A stretch of 16,958 nucleotides of DNA. Source: a bacterium (GTDB lineage: Bacteria > Vulcanimicrobiota > Xenobia > Xenobiales > Xenobiaceae). The stretch is taken from NCBI GenBank assembly GCA_022839105.1, contig JALHDH010000094.1:1-16958 (forward strand), given 5' to 3'. The notes under the pieces are model-generated. The model saw only the letters and a program-made list of their open reading frames with translations. It ran no database searches and was not told the DNA's origin. This document shows, piece after piece, positions 5,678 through 12,626 of the stretch (the first letter of the stretch is position 1; every line of letters starts with the position of its first letter). The translations under genes and the position numbers were made by a program.

Positions 5678-5869
5678 TCAGTCCTCTCCCTTCTCGTCGG
5701 CTTCCCGGTTGGCCGCTTCCCACTGCCGGGCGATACCGGGCTTCACCTCGTTGTGACGGGGAAGAGCGAACCGGACGTCGTTCTTCAGCCAATAGGCATG
5801 GGATCCGCCCTCCCGGAGGAGGCTCCAGTCGGCCTGCCGCATCTTCCGCTCGAACTCGCGCCGCTTCAT
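5678..5869 (-). CDS. hicA: HicA-type mRNA interferase toxin
   Basis: HicA is a small double-stranded-RNA-binding-fold ribonuclease that cleaves mRNA and arrests growth until bound by HicB. From the ATG at 5869 the protein has 63 residues, the usual size. MKRREFERKMRQADWSLLRE matches the first helix and strand, and GGSHAYW holds the GSH motif with the catalytic histidine (H24). FALPRHNEVKPGIARQW matches the conserved 'vPrH...' strand and last helix. The C-terminal tail (EAANREADEKGED) is acidic and unlike the common 'IlKqaGl' ending. An upstream in-frame TTG at 5896 would add nine residues (MRLWAHNWS) not typical of the family; neither start has a strong Shine-Dalgarno sequence. hicB follows immediately. 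Confidence 0.88.
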   Translation of the reverse strand: MKRREFERKMRQADWSLLREGGSHAYWLKNDVRFALPRHNEVKPGIARQWEAANREADEKGED

Positions 5870-5904
5870 CGACCAGTTATGAGCCCACAGACGCAATCAC
5901 ATCA

Positions 5905-5918
5905 ACGCCTTTAGGCGT
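5905..5918. promoter_or_regulatory. Palindrome upstream of hicA, candidate HicB operator
   Basis: ACGCCT and AGGCGT form a perfect 14-base inverted repeat with a TT centre, 36 bases before the hicA ATG. On the minus strand it overlaps TAAAGG, a possible -10 (5908-5913), set 18 bases from TTGTCC (5932-5937), a possible -35. Autorepression by a HicB with a DNA-binding domain at a palindrome over the promoter is normal for hicAB. The promoter call itself is weak. Confidence 0.5.
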
Positions 5919-6073
5919 AATTGGTCTGAAAGGACAAGGCCGGATGGGAGTTGTGGCGAACTTCCCCAAACACGAACGCCCGGACCGGAGCCCAGGCGCC
6001 GTCCACGCGCCGTCCGGTCAACCAGGCCGGCCCCGGCCGCCATCCCACGCCGTCCACCCCCCCCTCGGAAATG

Positions 6074-6118
6074 CCGATGCCCCCGTCGGGTGGATCCCGT
6101 CCGGGGGCATCGGTCTTT
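6074..6118. terminator. Large hairpin terminator after xdhD
   Basis: A 12-bp perfect stem, CCGATGCCCCCG (6074-6085) with CGGGGGCATCGG (6102-6113), encloses a smaller CGGG/CCCG stem. It lies 11 bases past the minus-strand xdhD stop. A T-rich stretch (TCTTTCG) follows on the plus strand, and CATTTCC on the minus strand, so it may work in both directions, insulating xdhD from the hicAB promoter region. The remaining bases from 5938 to 6073 show no gene. Confidence 0.7.
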
Positions 6119-6124
6119 CGAGAA

Positions 6125-8998
6125 CTACAGCTTGCCCAGGGCCGCCAGGATCTTCTCGGGGGTGAAGGGCCAGGTGCGGATCCACACCCCCACCGCGTCG
6201 TGGATGGCCTCGGCCAGGCAGGGGGCCGCCCCGTTGCAGGTGATCTCGGAAATCGACTTGGCGCCGAAGGGGCCGTAGGGGTCGTCGGTCTGGATCAGCT
6301 CGGCCACGAACTCCTCGGGCAGGTCCTGGATCATCGGAACCTTGTAGTCGATGAAGTTCGGGTTCAGGCAGCGCCCGTCCGGCCCGTAGATCATCTGCTC
6401 GTACATCGAGTGTCCGATGGTCTTGAGCACCCCGCCGTACATCTGGCCCAAGGCCAGCTCCGGGTTGACCGGCGTGCCGCAGTCCTCCAGGGCGAAGTAC
6501 TTCTGGATCTTCACCTCGCCGGTGCGCTGGTTCACCGCCACCTGACAGAAGTGGGCCCCATAGGGGAACGAGGCCTTGTCGGCGATGAAGTGCCCGGTCG
6601 CGATCAACTGCCCGCATCCGGTGCCGGTCTCGGCGAAGTGGGCGATCTCCCGATAGGTGATCGTCTTTTCCCGACCCTGGACCTGGGCCGGGTAGACCAG
6701 CTTGAGGTCCTCGATCTTCTCGCCGGTCAGGCCGGCCGCCACCTCCAGGATGCGCTGGCGCATGTTCTGGGCGGCGTTGCGGGCGGCGCCTCCCGAGAAA
6801 TAGGTCCCGCTGGAGGCGTAGGCCCCCACGTCGAAGGGAGTCACGTCGGTGTCCCCGGCCAGGATCGAGATCTTGGTCATGTCCACCGCCAGGATCTCGG
6901 CGGCGAACTTGACCGACACGGTGTCCAGGCCGGTGCCCAGGTCCGTGCCTCCGGAGAGCATGATGAAGGTGCCATCCGAGAGCATGCGCATCTCGGCGTT
7001 GGCCGAGTCCAGCCCGGGAAGACCCGAACCTTGCTGGATGATGGCAAAGCCCTTGCCGATCTTCCAGTCGGGGTCCTCGCTCTGGACGCGCTGGCCCCAC
7101 TGGCTCAGCTCGCGCCCGCGCTCCAGGGCCGGCCCCAGACCGCAGCTCATGACCTTCTCTGGCTGCCCTTCGCGGCCCTCGCCCAGGCAGCGCAGGATCT
7201 CCAGCATGACCCCCTCGCGGACCCGGTTCTTCTCGACCAGGTCCATGTGGTCCATGCCCAGTTCCTTGGCCAGCTCGGCCACGGCCAGTTGCAGGGCGTA
7301 GGAGCCCTTGGGCGCCCCGTATCCCTGATAGGCGCCCGTCGGAGCGATGTTGGTGTAGTAGGTGTGCACGTCGAAGCCCATGTTGGGACACAGGAACAAA
7401 GGCAGGGACTTCGAGCAGGCGTTCATGGGCACCGTCAGGCAATGTGCCCCATAGGGGCCCGTATTGGCCTTGACCCCCATGTACACGGCCGTCAGCGTGC
7501 CATCCTTCTTGGCGCCCAGCTTGACCCGGATCTTGATCACATGGCGCGTGCGCGAGGCGATGAACTCCTCTTCCCGCGTGAAGCGCTGGAAGATCGGCCG
7601 GCCCGTGATCCAGGTCAGGTAGGCCACCACCTCCTCCAGGACGATGTCCTGCTTGGCGCCGAAGCCGCCGCCGACGCGCTCCTTGATCACCCGGATATGG
7701 TTCTCGTCGGTCTGGAGCAGGCGGGCCACGATGCGCCGCAGATGCCAGGGCACCTGGGTCGAGGCATGGATCACCAGGCGGTCGCCGTCCATCCTGGTGT
7801 AGACCACGTGGGGCTCGACGGGCGTGCACTGGACCTGGGCGCTCTCGTACTCGCGCTCCAGGATCACGTCGGCCTCGGCGAAGCCCTTCTCCAGATCCCC
7901 GATGCCTCCGTGCACGCTGGCCGCCAGGTTGCGTCGGGGATCGGCGTGAATCGGGAACTGGTAGAGGATGCGGCCGTCGCGAGGGTCGGCCTGGCGGTTC
8001 TGCTCGTCCAGGCCCTCGGGTGCGCCGACCACGTACTCCTGGACGCTGTTGTGCAGGATGGGGGCCCCCGGAGCCGAGGCCTCGTCGGCCGTCAGGACAT
8101 GGGGCAGGACCTCGTATTCCACCCGCAGCAGCTTCTCGGCCTCAACGGCGGCCTGCCAGGTCTCGGCCACGATGGCCGCCACCCGGTCGCCGACGTGGCG
8201 GACCTTCTGGCCGAACATCTTGCGGTCGTAGGGCGAGGGCTCGGGGAATCCCTGACCGGCCTGGTTGTAGTAGATGTCGGGGCAGTTCTGGTGGGTCAGG
8301 ATATAGACCACCCCGGGGACCTTCTCGGCCTCGGAGGTGTCGATCGAGGTGATGTAGGCATGCGCATGCGGCGAGCGCACCATCTTCAGGACGCAGGCCC
8401 CGGGCTCGACCATGTCCTCGACGAAGGCCTTCTCGCCCCGGGCCAGCTTCGAGCCGTCCACCTTGCGGGCCGGCTTGCCCACCACGCGCATCTCTTCGCG
8501 GAAGGACGGGGCCACCGGGGGGCACTTGAAGTCCGGATCGGCCAGCCTCTGTGCGGCCAGCTCCACGGCCTGGAAGAACTGTTCATAGCCCGTGCAGCGA
8601 CAGAAGATCCCCGACAGCGCGTCGGTGACCTGCTCGCGGGTGGGGTGGGCCGAGCGCTGGAAGAGGCTTTCGATGGCCACCACCATGGCGGGCGTGCAGT
8701 AGCCGCACTGCACCACCCCGGTGTCCACCAGGGCGGACTGGATCACGCTCAGGGTGCGGTGCTTCGAGAAAAACTCCACCGTCTGCACCTGACGGCCGTC
8801 CAACTGGGCCGCCACCAGCAGGCAGGAGTTGACGGTGCGCCCGTCCACCAGGACCGAGCAGGCCCCGCACATGCCCTCGCCGTTGCAGCCGTTGCGGATC
8901 GAAATCACGCCGATTCGCCGCAGCAGGGCATCGACGGGCTCGCCGGGCTCGACTGTGAGCTCCCTCTTCAAGCCGTTGAGTTCAAACGAGATCTTCAT
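6125..8998 (-). CDS. xdhD: XdhD-like molybdenum hydroxylase, fused [2Fe-2S] and molybdopterin subunits
   Basis: A xanthine dehydrogenase-family enzyme that would hydroxylate a purine or other N-heterocycle at a molybdenum centre and pass electrons through iron-sulfur clusters to an FAD partner. The 957 residues combine an N-terminal ferredoxin domain (C38, C44, C47 and C59), a second cluster domain (CGYC at 98-101, CRC at 133-135) and a long molybdopterin-binding region with ERVGGGFGAKQD and, near the end, FGAKSISEI, whose E918 fits the catalytic glutamate. Length, fusion order and C-terminus (FTPEKILAALGKL) closely match my recollection of E. coli XdhD, a member of the selenium-dependent molybdenum hydroxylase group, but here all eight cluster cysteines are present. 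ATG at 8998 overlaps the ygfM-like stop (ATGA), so the subunits are co-translated. The physiological substrate is unknown. Confidence 0.9.
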   Translation of the reverse strand: MKISFELNGLKRELTVEPGEPVDALLRRIGVISIRNGCNGEGMCGACSVLVDGRTVNSCLLVAAQLDGRQVQTVEFFSKHRTLSVIQSALVDTGVVQCGYCTPAMVVAIESLFQRSAHPTREQVTDALSGIFCRCTGYEQFFQAVELAAQRLADPDFKCPPVAPSFREEMRVVGKPARKVDGSKLARGEKAFVEDMVEPGACVLKMVRSPHAHAYITSIDTSEAEKVPGVVYILTHQNCPDIYYNQAGQGFPEPSPYDRKMFGQKVRHVGDRVAAIVAETWQAAVEAEKLLRVEYEVLPHVLTADEASAPGAPILHNSVQEYVVGAPEGLDEQNRQADPRDGRILYQFPIHADPRRNLAASVHGGIGDLEKGFAEADVILEREYESAQVQCTPVEPHVVYTRMDGDRLVIHASTQVPWHLRRIVARLLQTDENHIRVIKERVGGGFGAKQDIVLEEVVAYLTWITGRPIFQRFTREEEFIASRTRHVIKIRVKLGAKKDGTLTAVYMGVKANTGPYGAHCLTVPMNACSKSLPLFLCPNMGFDVHTYYTNIAPTGAYQGYGAPKGSYALQLAVAELAKELGMDHMDLVEKNRVREGVMLEILRCLGEGREGQPEKVMSCGLGPALERGRELSQWGQRVQSEDPDWKIGKGFAIIQQGSGLPGLDSANAEMRMLSDGTFIMLSGGTDLGTGLDTVSVKFAAEILAVDMTKISILAGDTDVTPFDVGAYASSGTYFSGGAARNAAQNMRQRILEVAAGLTGEKIEDLKLVYPAQVQGREKTITYREIAHFAETGTGCGQLIATGHFIADKASFPYGAHFCQVAVNQRTGEVKIQKYFALEDCGTPVNPELALGQMYGGVLKTIGHSMYEQMIYGPDGRCLNPNFIDYKVPMIQDLPEEFVAELIQTDDPYGPFGAKSISEITCNGAAPCLAEAIHDAVGVWIRTWPFTPEKILAALGKL

Positions 8999-9834
8999 GC
9001 CTTGTCTCCCCGGCCCGCGGCCGCATGGTGAAGGGCCCAGCCGACCAGGGCCGCACCCACCTGTCGCTTGTAGGCGGCGCCGCCGCGCACATCGTCGATG
9101 GGGTGGATCATGCCCCTGACCCAACCCTCGAGGGTGTCGCGATCCGGCAGGGCCTGGCCCTCCAGCCTCTCCTCGAGATCGTGCAGGCGAACGGCGGTCG
9201 GAGCCACGCCCCCCAGGGCGACGGCCACCTTTCGCAGGGATTCCCGGCTGCCCTCATGCACCACCGCCACCGAGACGATCGAGAGATCGTTGACCGTGCG
9301 GCTGTGCTTGCGGGTGGCCCAGGGAGCCTCCAGGCGCTGCCGGGGAACCCGCACCGACACGAGGAGCGAAGCGGGGTCATGCCCGGCCACATACTGCTCG
9401 AGGGGGACCGCCCTTTCGCCCTCGGGGCCCAACAAGGTGATTTCCGCCTCCAGGGCCAGAAGCGAGGGGATCAGGTTGGAGCAGGAACGGTTGATGGCCA
9501 GGTTCCCGCCCAGGGTCGCCACGTTGCGGATGTTGCGGTTGGCGAACTGGGTGGCCGCCCGGGCCAGCAAGGGGGGAACCTCAGGGTTCTCGATCAGCTC
9601 CTGGATCACCGTGCCGGCGCCCAGGAGGACTCCGTTCCCGGTGGAGTGGACCCCTCCCAGGGGAAGGTGGGCGATCTGGATGGCCCGGTCCACCTCGACC
9701 CCGGGAGCGCAACGGGCGTGGCCTCCTCGGGAGTTCACCTCGGCCCCGCCGGCCAGGTACAGGCTGGTCGGGTATCTGCGCCTCAGTTCGACCGCTTCCG
9801 CCGCGGTCGCGGGCTTGTAGAATTCACGAAACAC
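8995..9834 (-). CDS. ygfM: FAD-binding subunit of molybdenum hydroxylase, YgfM-like
   Basis: This is the flavoprotein subunit that takes electrons from the iron-sulfur clusters of the partner encoded downstream. Motifs of the CO dehydrogenase/xanthine dehydrogenase FAD family are visible: LAGGAEVNS (about 27-35) and RNIRNVATLGGNLAINRS (100-117). The C-terminal CO_deh_flav_C region includes ALGGVAPTAVRLHDLEERLEG and DDVRGGAAYKRQV. Start FREFYKPAT and the ATRKHSRT segment resemble E. coli YgfM. I prefer GTG at 9834 (279 residues) because GGAGG lies 8 bases upstream and the N-terminus then matches the family; a TTG at 9858 would add eight residues. The stop overlaps the xdhD ATG by four bases. 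No xdhC-like maturation gene or purine permease is present in the window. Confidence 0.88.
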   Translation of the reverse strand: MFREFYKPATAAEAVELRRRYPTSLYLAGGAEVNSRGGHARCAPGVEVDRAIQIAHLPLGGVHSTGNGVLLGAGTVIQELIENPEVPPLLARAATQFANRNIRNVATLGGNLAINRSCSNLIPSLLALEAEITLLGPEGERAVPLEQYVAGHDPASLLVSVRVPRQRLEAPWATRKHSRTVNDLSIVSVAVVHEGSRESLRKVAVALGGVAPTAVRLHDLEERLEGQALPDRDTLEGWVRGMIHPIDDVRGGAAYKRQVGAALVGWALHHAAAGRGDKA

Positions 9835-10097
9835 TGTGTGGACCTCCACCTGCTTCAAGCGCTGGACCCAGCCGGAAGGTTCCCGCCTGGAACCGGGTCG
9901 GGGAACGCATGTTCCGGTGATTCCCGGGATCGGGCCTTTTTGAAACTACGGGCCGAGCCGGCTCCTGTCAACCTGGGCCGGCGTGAAATCCGCAACCTCG
10001 CGCCGGGAGGTTCCCGAGAAGCCGCGAAGGGAAGGCGCGTCGGAAGACCCACCAGGCTGTTCCGGCGACATCCCCCACGCAGGGCAGGAACTGACAG
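9835..10097. promoter_or_regulatory. Divergent region between ygfM-xdhD and tcdA, with paired inverted repeats
   Basis: Promoters for both divergent units should lie here. Two close inverted repeats share the same half-site: GGTTCC (9878-9883) with GGAACC (9889-9894), and GGAAC (9902-9906) with GTTCC (9911-9915). They lie 44-81 bases before the preferred ygfM start and could be an operator or leader structure. No confident -35/-10 pair is seen. Confidence 0.4.
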
Positions 10098-10949
10098 GTG
10101 TCCTTGAAGGCCTCCGACCCCGAACTCCATCCCTTCGCGCGCCTGGCGCTGCTGGTCGGCGAACAGGGCACCGAGACCCTCCAGCGTTCCCATGTCCTGG
10201 TCATGGGACTGGGCGGGGTGGGTTCGTGGGCTGCCGAGGCCCTGGCCCGCTGCGGGGTGGGTCGGCTGAGCCTGGTGGACTTCGATCGGGTCTGCCCCAG
10301 CAATACCAACCGCCAGTTGCCGGCCCTGCAGAGCACCCTGGGGCGGCCCAAGTGCCAGGTCATGGCCGAGAGGCTGGCCCAGGTGAATCCCCGGGCCCGG
10401 GTGGAAGGCCTGGAAATGGCCTACAGCGCGCAGACCAGCACCGAATTGCTGGCCGAGCGTCCCGACTTCGTCCTGGACGCCATCGATCAGATCACCGCCA
10501 AGTGCCACCTTCTGGCCACCTGCCGCCAGGGTGGGATCCCCGTGGTGACCAGCACGGGCGCTGCGGGCCGGATGGATCCCGGCCGCATCCGGGTGGCCGA
10601 TCTGGCCCGCACCCGCGTGGATCCCCTGGCCTTGGCCGTGCGCAAGATCCTGCGCGTGAAGTACGGCTTTCCCCCCAAGAAGGCCTTCGGCATCCCGGCG
10701 GTCTTCTCGGAGGAGGAGCCCGTGATCCCCCGACCCTCAGGAGACGAAAGCCAAGGACAAGAACCCGCTCCTCCCCCGGATCTGGAGGAGGAGGAGCGGA
10801 TCCGGGTCGTCTACGGCACGGCCTGCTTCGTGACCGGGGCCTTCGGGCTGATGGCGGCCAGCCTGGTGGTGAGGGGGCTCTTGGAGGGGCACGGAGCCGA
10901 CCCCCTCAAGACTCGGCCTCGGCCTCCATCATGGACACCATCCTCTTGA
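10098..10949 (+). CDS. tcdA: tRNA threonylcarbamoyladenosine dehydratase (TcdA/CsdL)
   Basis: TcdA uses ATP to cyclise t6A at position 37 of ANN-decoding tRNAs to ct6A. It belongs to the E1/MoeB/ThiF superfamily. The 283-residue protein has the nucleotide-binding loop VMGLGGVGSWAAEALARCG (35-53), VDFDRVCPSNTNRQ (60-73) with the ATP-contacting D61/D63, N69, N71 and R72, K85, and FVLDAIDQITAK (124-135). TSTGAAGRMDP and ADLARTRVDPLA match the YgdL/CsdL branch rather than MoeB or ThiF; no CxxC zinc pairs are seen. The GTG start at 10098 follows CAGGAA by seven bases. The C-terminal tail after about residue 260 is low complexity and overlaps the convergent marR-type gene by 44 bases, so it is probably not conserved. 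An acidic, proline-containing insert (PSGDESQGQEPAPPPDLEEE) interrupts the C-terminal third. Confidence 0.93.
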   Translation: MSLKASDPELHPFARLALLVGEQGTETLQRSHVLVMGLGGVGSWAAEALARCGVGRLSLVDFDRVCPSNTNRQLPALQSTLGRPKCQVMAERLAQVNPRARVEGLEMAYSAQTSTELLAERPDFVLDAIDQITAKCHLLATCRQGGIPVVTSTGAAGRMDPGRIRVADLARTRVDPLALAVRKILRVKYGFPPKKAFGIPAVFSEEEPVIPRPSGDESQGQEPAPPPDLEEEERIRVVYGTACFVTGAFGLMAASLVVRGLLEGHGADPLKTRPRPPSWTPSS

Positions 10950-11355
10950 GCGTCTCGTCCATGGCCTGCTGTTCCTCCTGGCCGAGGCGCGCCAGGCTCT
11001 GGGCGAAGCGCTCCTGAAGGGGCCTGGGGGCCTCGGCCAGGAGCTTGCGGCCCTGGTCGGTCAACTCCACCACCAGGCGTCGGCCATCCTGGGGGTGCCG
11101 GGAACGGGCCACCAGGCCCCGGGCCTCCAGGCGATCCAGGATTCCCGTCACCGTCGGAGGGCTCAGGGCCACCGCCGAGGCGATCATCCCGGGAGAGGAA
11201 GGACCGCTGGCGATATGGCGCAGGCAGATCAGTTGCGGGGTGGTCAGGTTGCAGCGCGCGGCCAGGTGACGGCTGTACAGGTCGATGGCGCGGCTGATCC
11301 GCCGCAGGGAATGGAGGATTGACTCCTCATGGACCGGGTTTCCAGAAATCGACAT
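10906..11355 (-). CDS. MarR-family transcriptional regulator
   Basis: MarR proteins are dimeric winged-helix regulators, often repressors of their own and adjacent genes, released by small phenolic or lipophilic ligands or by oxidation. The 149-residue length is typical. Residues 10-35 form the N-terminal dimerisation helix. SSPGMIASAVALSPPTVTGI (53-72) is the helix-turn-helix and RHPQDGRRLVVELTDQG (87-103) the wing, with the conserved D-x-R-type motif. A C-terminal helix rich in M, E and Q completes the dimer interface. The ATG at 11355 follows GGAGGGGGA, a strong Shine-Dalgarno site. A palindrome centred at 11416 upstream is a candidate operator. Its 3' end overlaps convergent tcdA. No divergent target gene is adjacent, so the regulon is unknown. 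Confidence 0.93.
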   Translation of the reverse strand: MSISGNPVHEESILHSLRRISRAIDLYSRHLAARCNLTTPQLICLRHIASGPSSPGMIASAVALSPPTVTGILDRLEARGLVARSRHPQDGRRLVVELTDQGRKLLAEAPRPLQERFAQSLARLGQEEQQAMDETLKRMVSMMEAEAES

Positions 11356-11400
11356 GTCCCCCTCCGAGATTCACGTGCCTCCAAGCTTCGGGAGATTCGT

Positions 11401-11431
11401 GAGATTTCTTGCTTGACAAGCCGAAATTCTC
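11401..11431. promoter_or_regulatory. Imperfect 31-base palindrome upstream of the marR-type gene, candidate operator
   Basis: Two 15-base arms (11401-11415 and 11417-11431) surround a central A. The inner GCTTG and CAAGC match perfectly, as do the outer GAGA and TCTC; 11 of 15 positions pair overall. It lies about 46 bases before the MarR start codon and contains TTGTCA on the minus strand, a possible -35. MarR proteins bind such pseudo-palindromes at their own promoters. Confidence 0.5.
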
Positions 11432-11456
11432 GCGCCGAAAACCTGGGCTTCAAAAC

Positions 11457-12626
11457 CTACCTGTTCTCATGATTCCCGTCAACGCCCTTTTTCTCCCTGG
11501 GCGGCGGCGGCCCCAGCACCTGATGGAGCGTGCAGGGGATCATCCCGTTGTACAGCTTGCGACGCCGGGTCACCGGCCAGCGGAAGTGGCGAGCGAATTC
11601 GGGATGGGAGGACAGGACATACAGCGACCAGGTGGGAAGCCCGGCAGCCACCCGACCCAGTCGGGCGTACAGCTCCTCGGCCTGACGACGCTCCAGCATC
11701 CGCTCGCCGTAGGGCGGGTTGGTCACCATGACCCCGTATTCCCGATCCTCACGGAAATCGGCGATGTCCTGGCGCTGGAAGTGGATGCCCCGCCCCTCCA
11801 GGCCGGACTGACGCAGATGGACCCGGGCCAGGGCCAGCACCTCAGGGTCGAGATCCGAGCCCAGGATCTGCAAGGTGGTGCGACGATCGAAGGCCTCGTC
11901 GGCCTCTCGACGTGCCTCCTGCCAGGCCTTGCGCCCGACCAGGGGCCAGTCCTCGGCGGCGAAGGCCCTCTGCAAGCCGGGGGCGCGCTTCAGGGCGATC
12001 ATGGCCGCCTCGATGGGAATGGTCCCCGAGCCGCAGAAGGGATCCACCAGGGGACGGTCGGCCCGCCAGTAGGAGAGGAGCACCAGGGCTGCGGCCAGGG
12101 TCTCGCGCAGGGGGGCCGGAGCGTTCATGGTGTGGTAGCCGCGCCGATGCAGCCCGGTTCCGCTGGTATCCAGCATCAGGGCGCAGCGATCGCGGACCAG
12201 GAAGGCCCGGATCGGAAAGGTGGCCCCGCTCTCGGGCAGCCATCCGACCTGGAAGCGCTGCTGCAGGCATTCCACTACCGCCTTCTTGACCGTGCGCTGG
12301 ACCGCCGGCAGGCTGGTCAGGAGCGAGGCGTGGACATGGGCGTCCACGGGGAAGCACGCCTCCCGGGGGAGGATCTCGGCCCAGGGCAAGGCCTTGGTCC
12401 CCTGGAAGAGCTCTTCGAAGCTGGCCGCGGGGAACTCGCCCAGTCGCAACCACACCCGATCGGCGGCGCGCAGCCACATGTTGGCGCGACACAGCTCTTC
12501 GGGGCCGCCTCGGAAATGGATCTGCCCGTTCTCGGACCGGGAATCCGAAATCCCCAGGTTGGCAAGCTCGCGGGAGACGACGGCCTCCAGGCCCAGGGCA
12601 CAGGTGGCGACAAGATGCAGGCTCAA
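11457..12626 (-). CDS. THUMP-domain 23S rRNA (guanine-N2) methyltransferase, RlmL-type
   Basis: This 389-residue class I methyltransferase has an N-terminal ferredoxin-like plus THUMP RNA-binding region (about 1-160) and a C-terminal UPF0020-type catalytic domain. ADRPLVDPFCGSGTIPIEAA (189-208) is the SAM-binding motif I, SDLD (257-260) follows, and TNPPYGERM (302-310) is the NPPY motif of N2-guanine methylation. Its size and layout match stand-alone relatives of the N-terminal half of E. coli RlmL (RlmKL), which makes m2G2445 in 23S rRNA; B. subtilis YpsC is of this type. The exact modified base is inferred from the family. The TTG start at 12626 overlaps the upstream stop (TTGA), with GGAGG 12 bases before, so translation is probably coupled to the oxidoreductase gene. 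Confidence 0.9.
   Translation of the reverse strand: MSLHLVATCALGLEAVVSRELANLGISDSRSENGQIHFRGGPEELCRANMWLRAADRVWLRLGEFPAASFEELFQGTKALPWAEILPREACFPVDAHVHASLLTSLPAVQRTVKKAVVECLQQRFQVGWLPESGATFPIRAFLVRDRCALMLDTSGTGLHRRGYHTMNAPAPLRETLAAALVLLSYWRADRPLVDPFCGSGTIPIEAAMIALKRAPGLQRAFAAEDWPLVGRKAWQEARREADEAFDRRTTLQILGSDLDPEVLALARVHLRQSGLEGRGIHFQRQDIADFREDREYGVMVTNPPYGERMLERRQAEELYARLGRVAAGLPTWSLYVLSSHPEFARHFRWPVTRRRKLYNGMIPCTLHQVLGPPPPREKKGVDGNHENR

Noticed and set aside
5951..9031. 1026-codon plus-strand open frame opposite xdhD
   Set aside because: It is the GC-driven mirror of the xdhD coding frame, rich in H, G, D, L and V with no domains; xdhD is unmistakable on the other strand.
8999..9124. Upstream extension of the xdhD frame to 9124
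   Set aside because: It overlaps the 3' end of the FAD-subunit gene in another frame; the ATGA overlap at 8998 and the ferredoxin-domain start MKISFELNG fix the true start.
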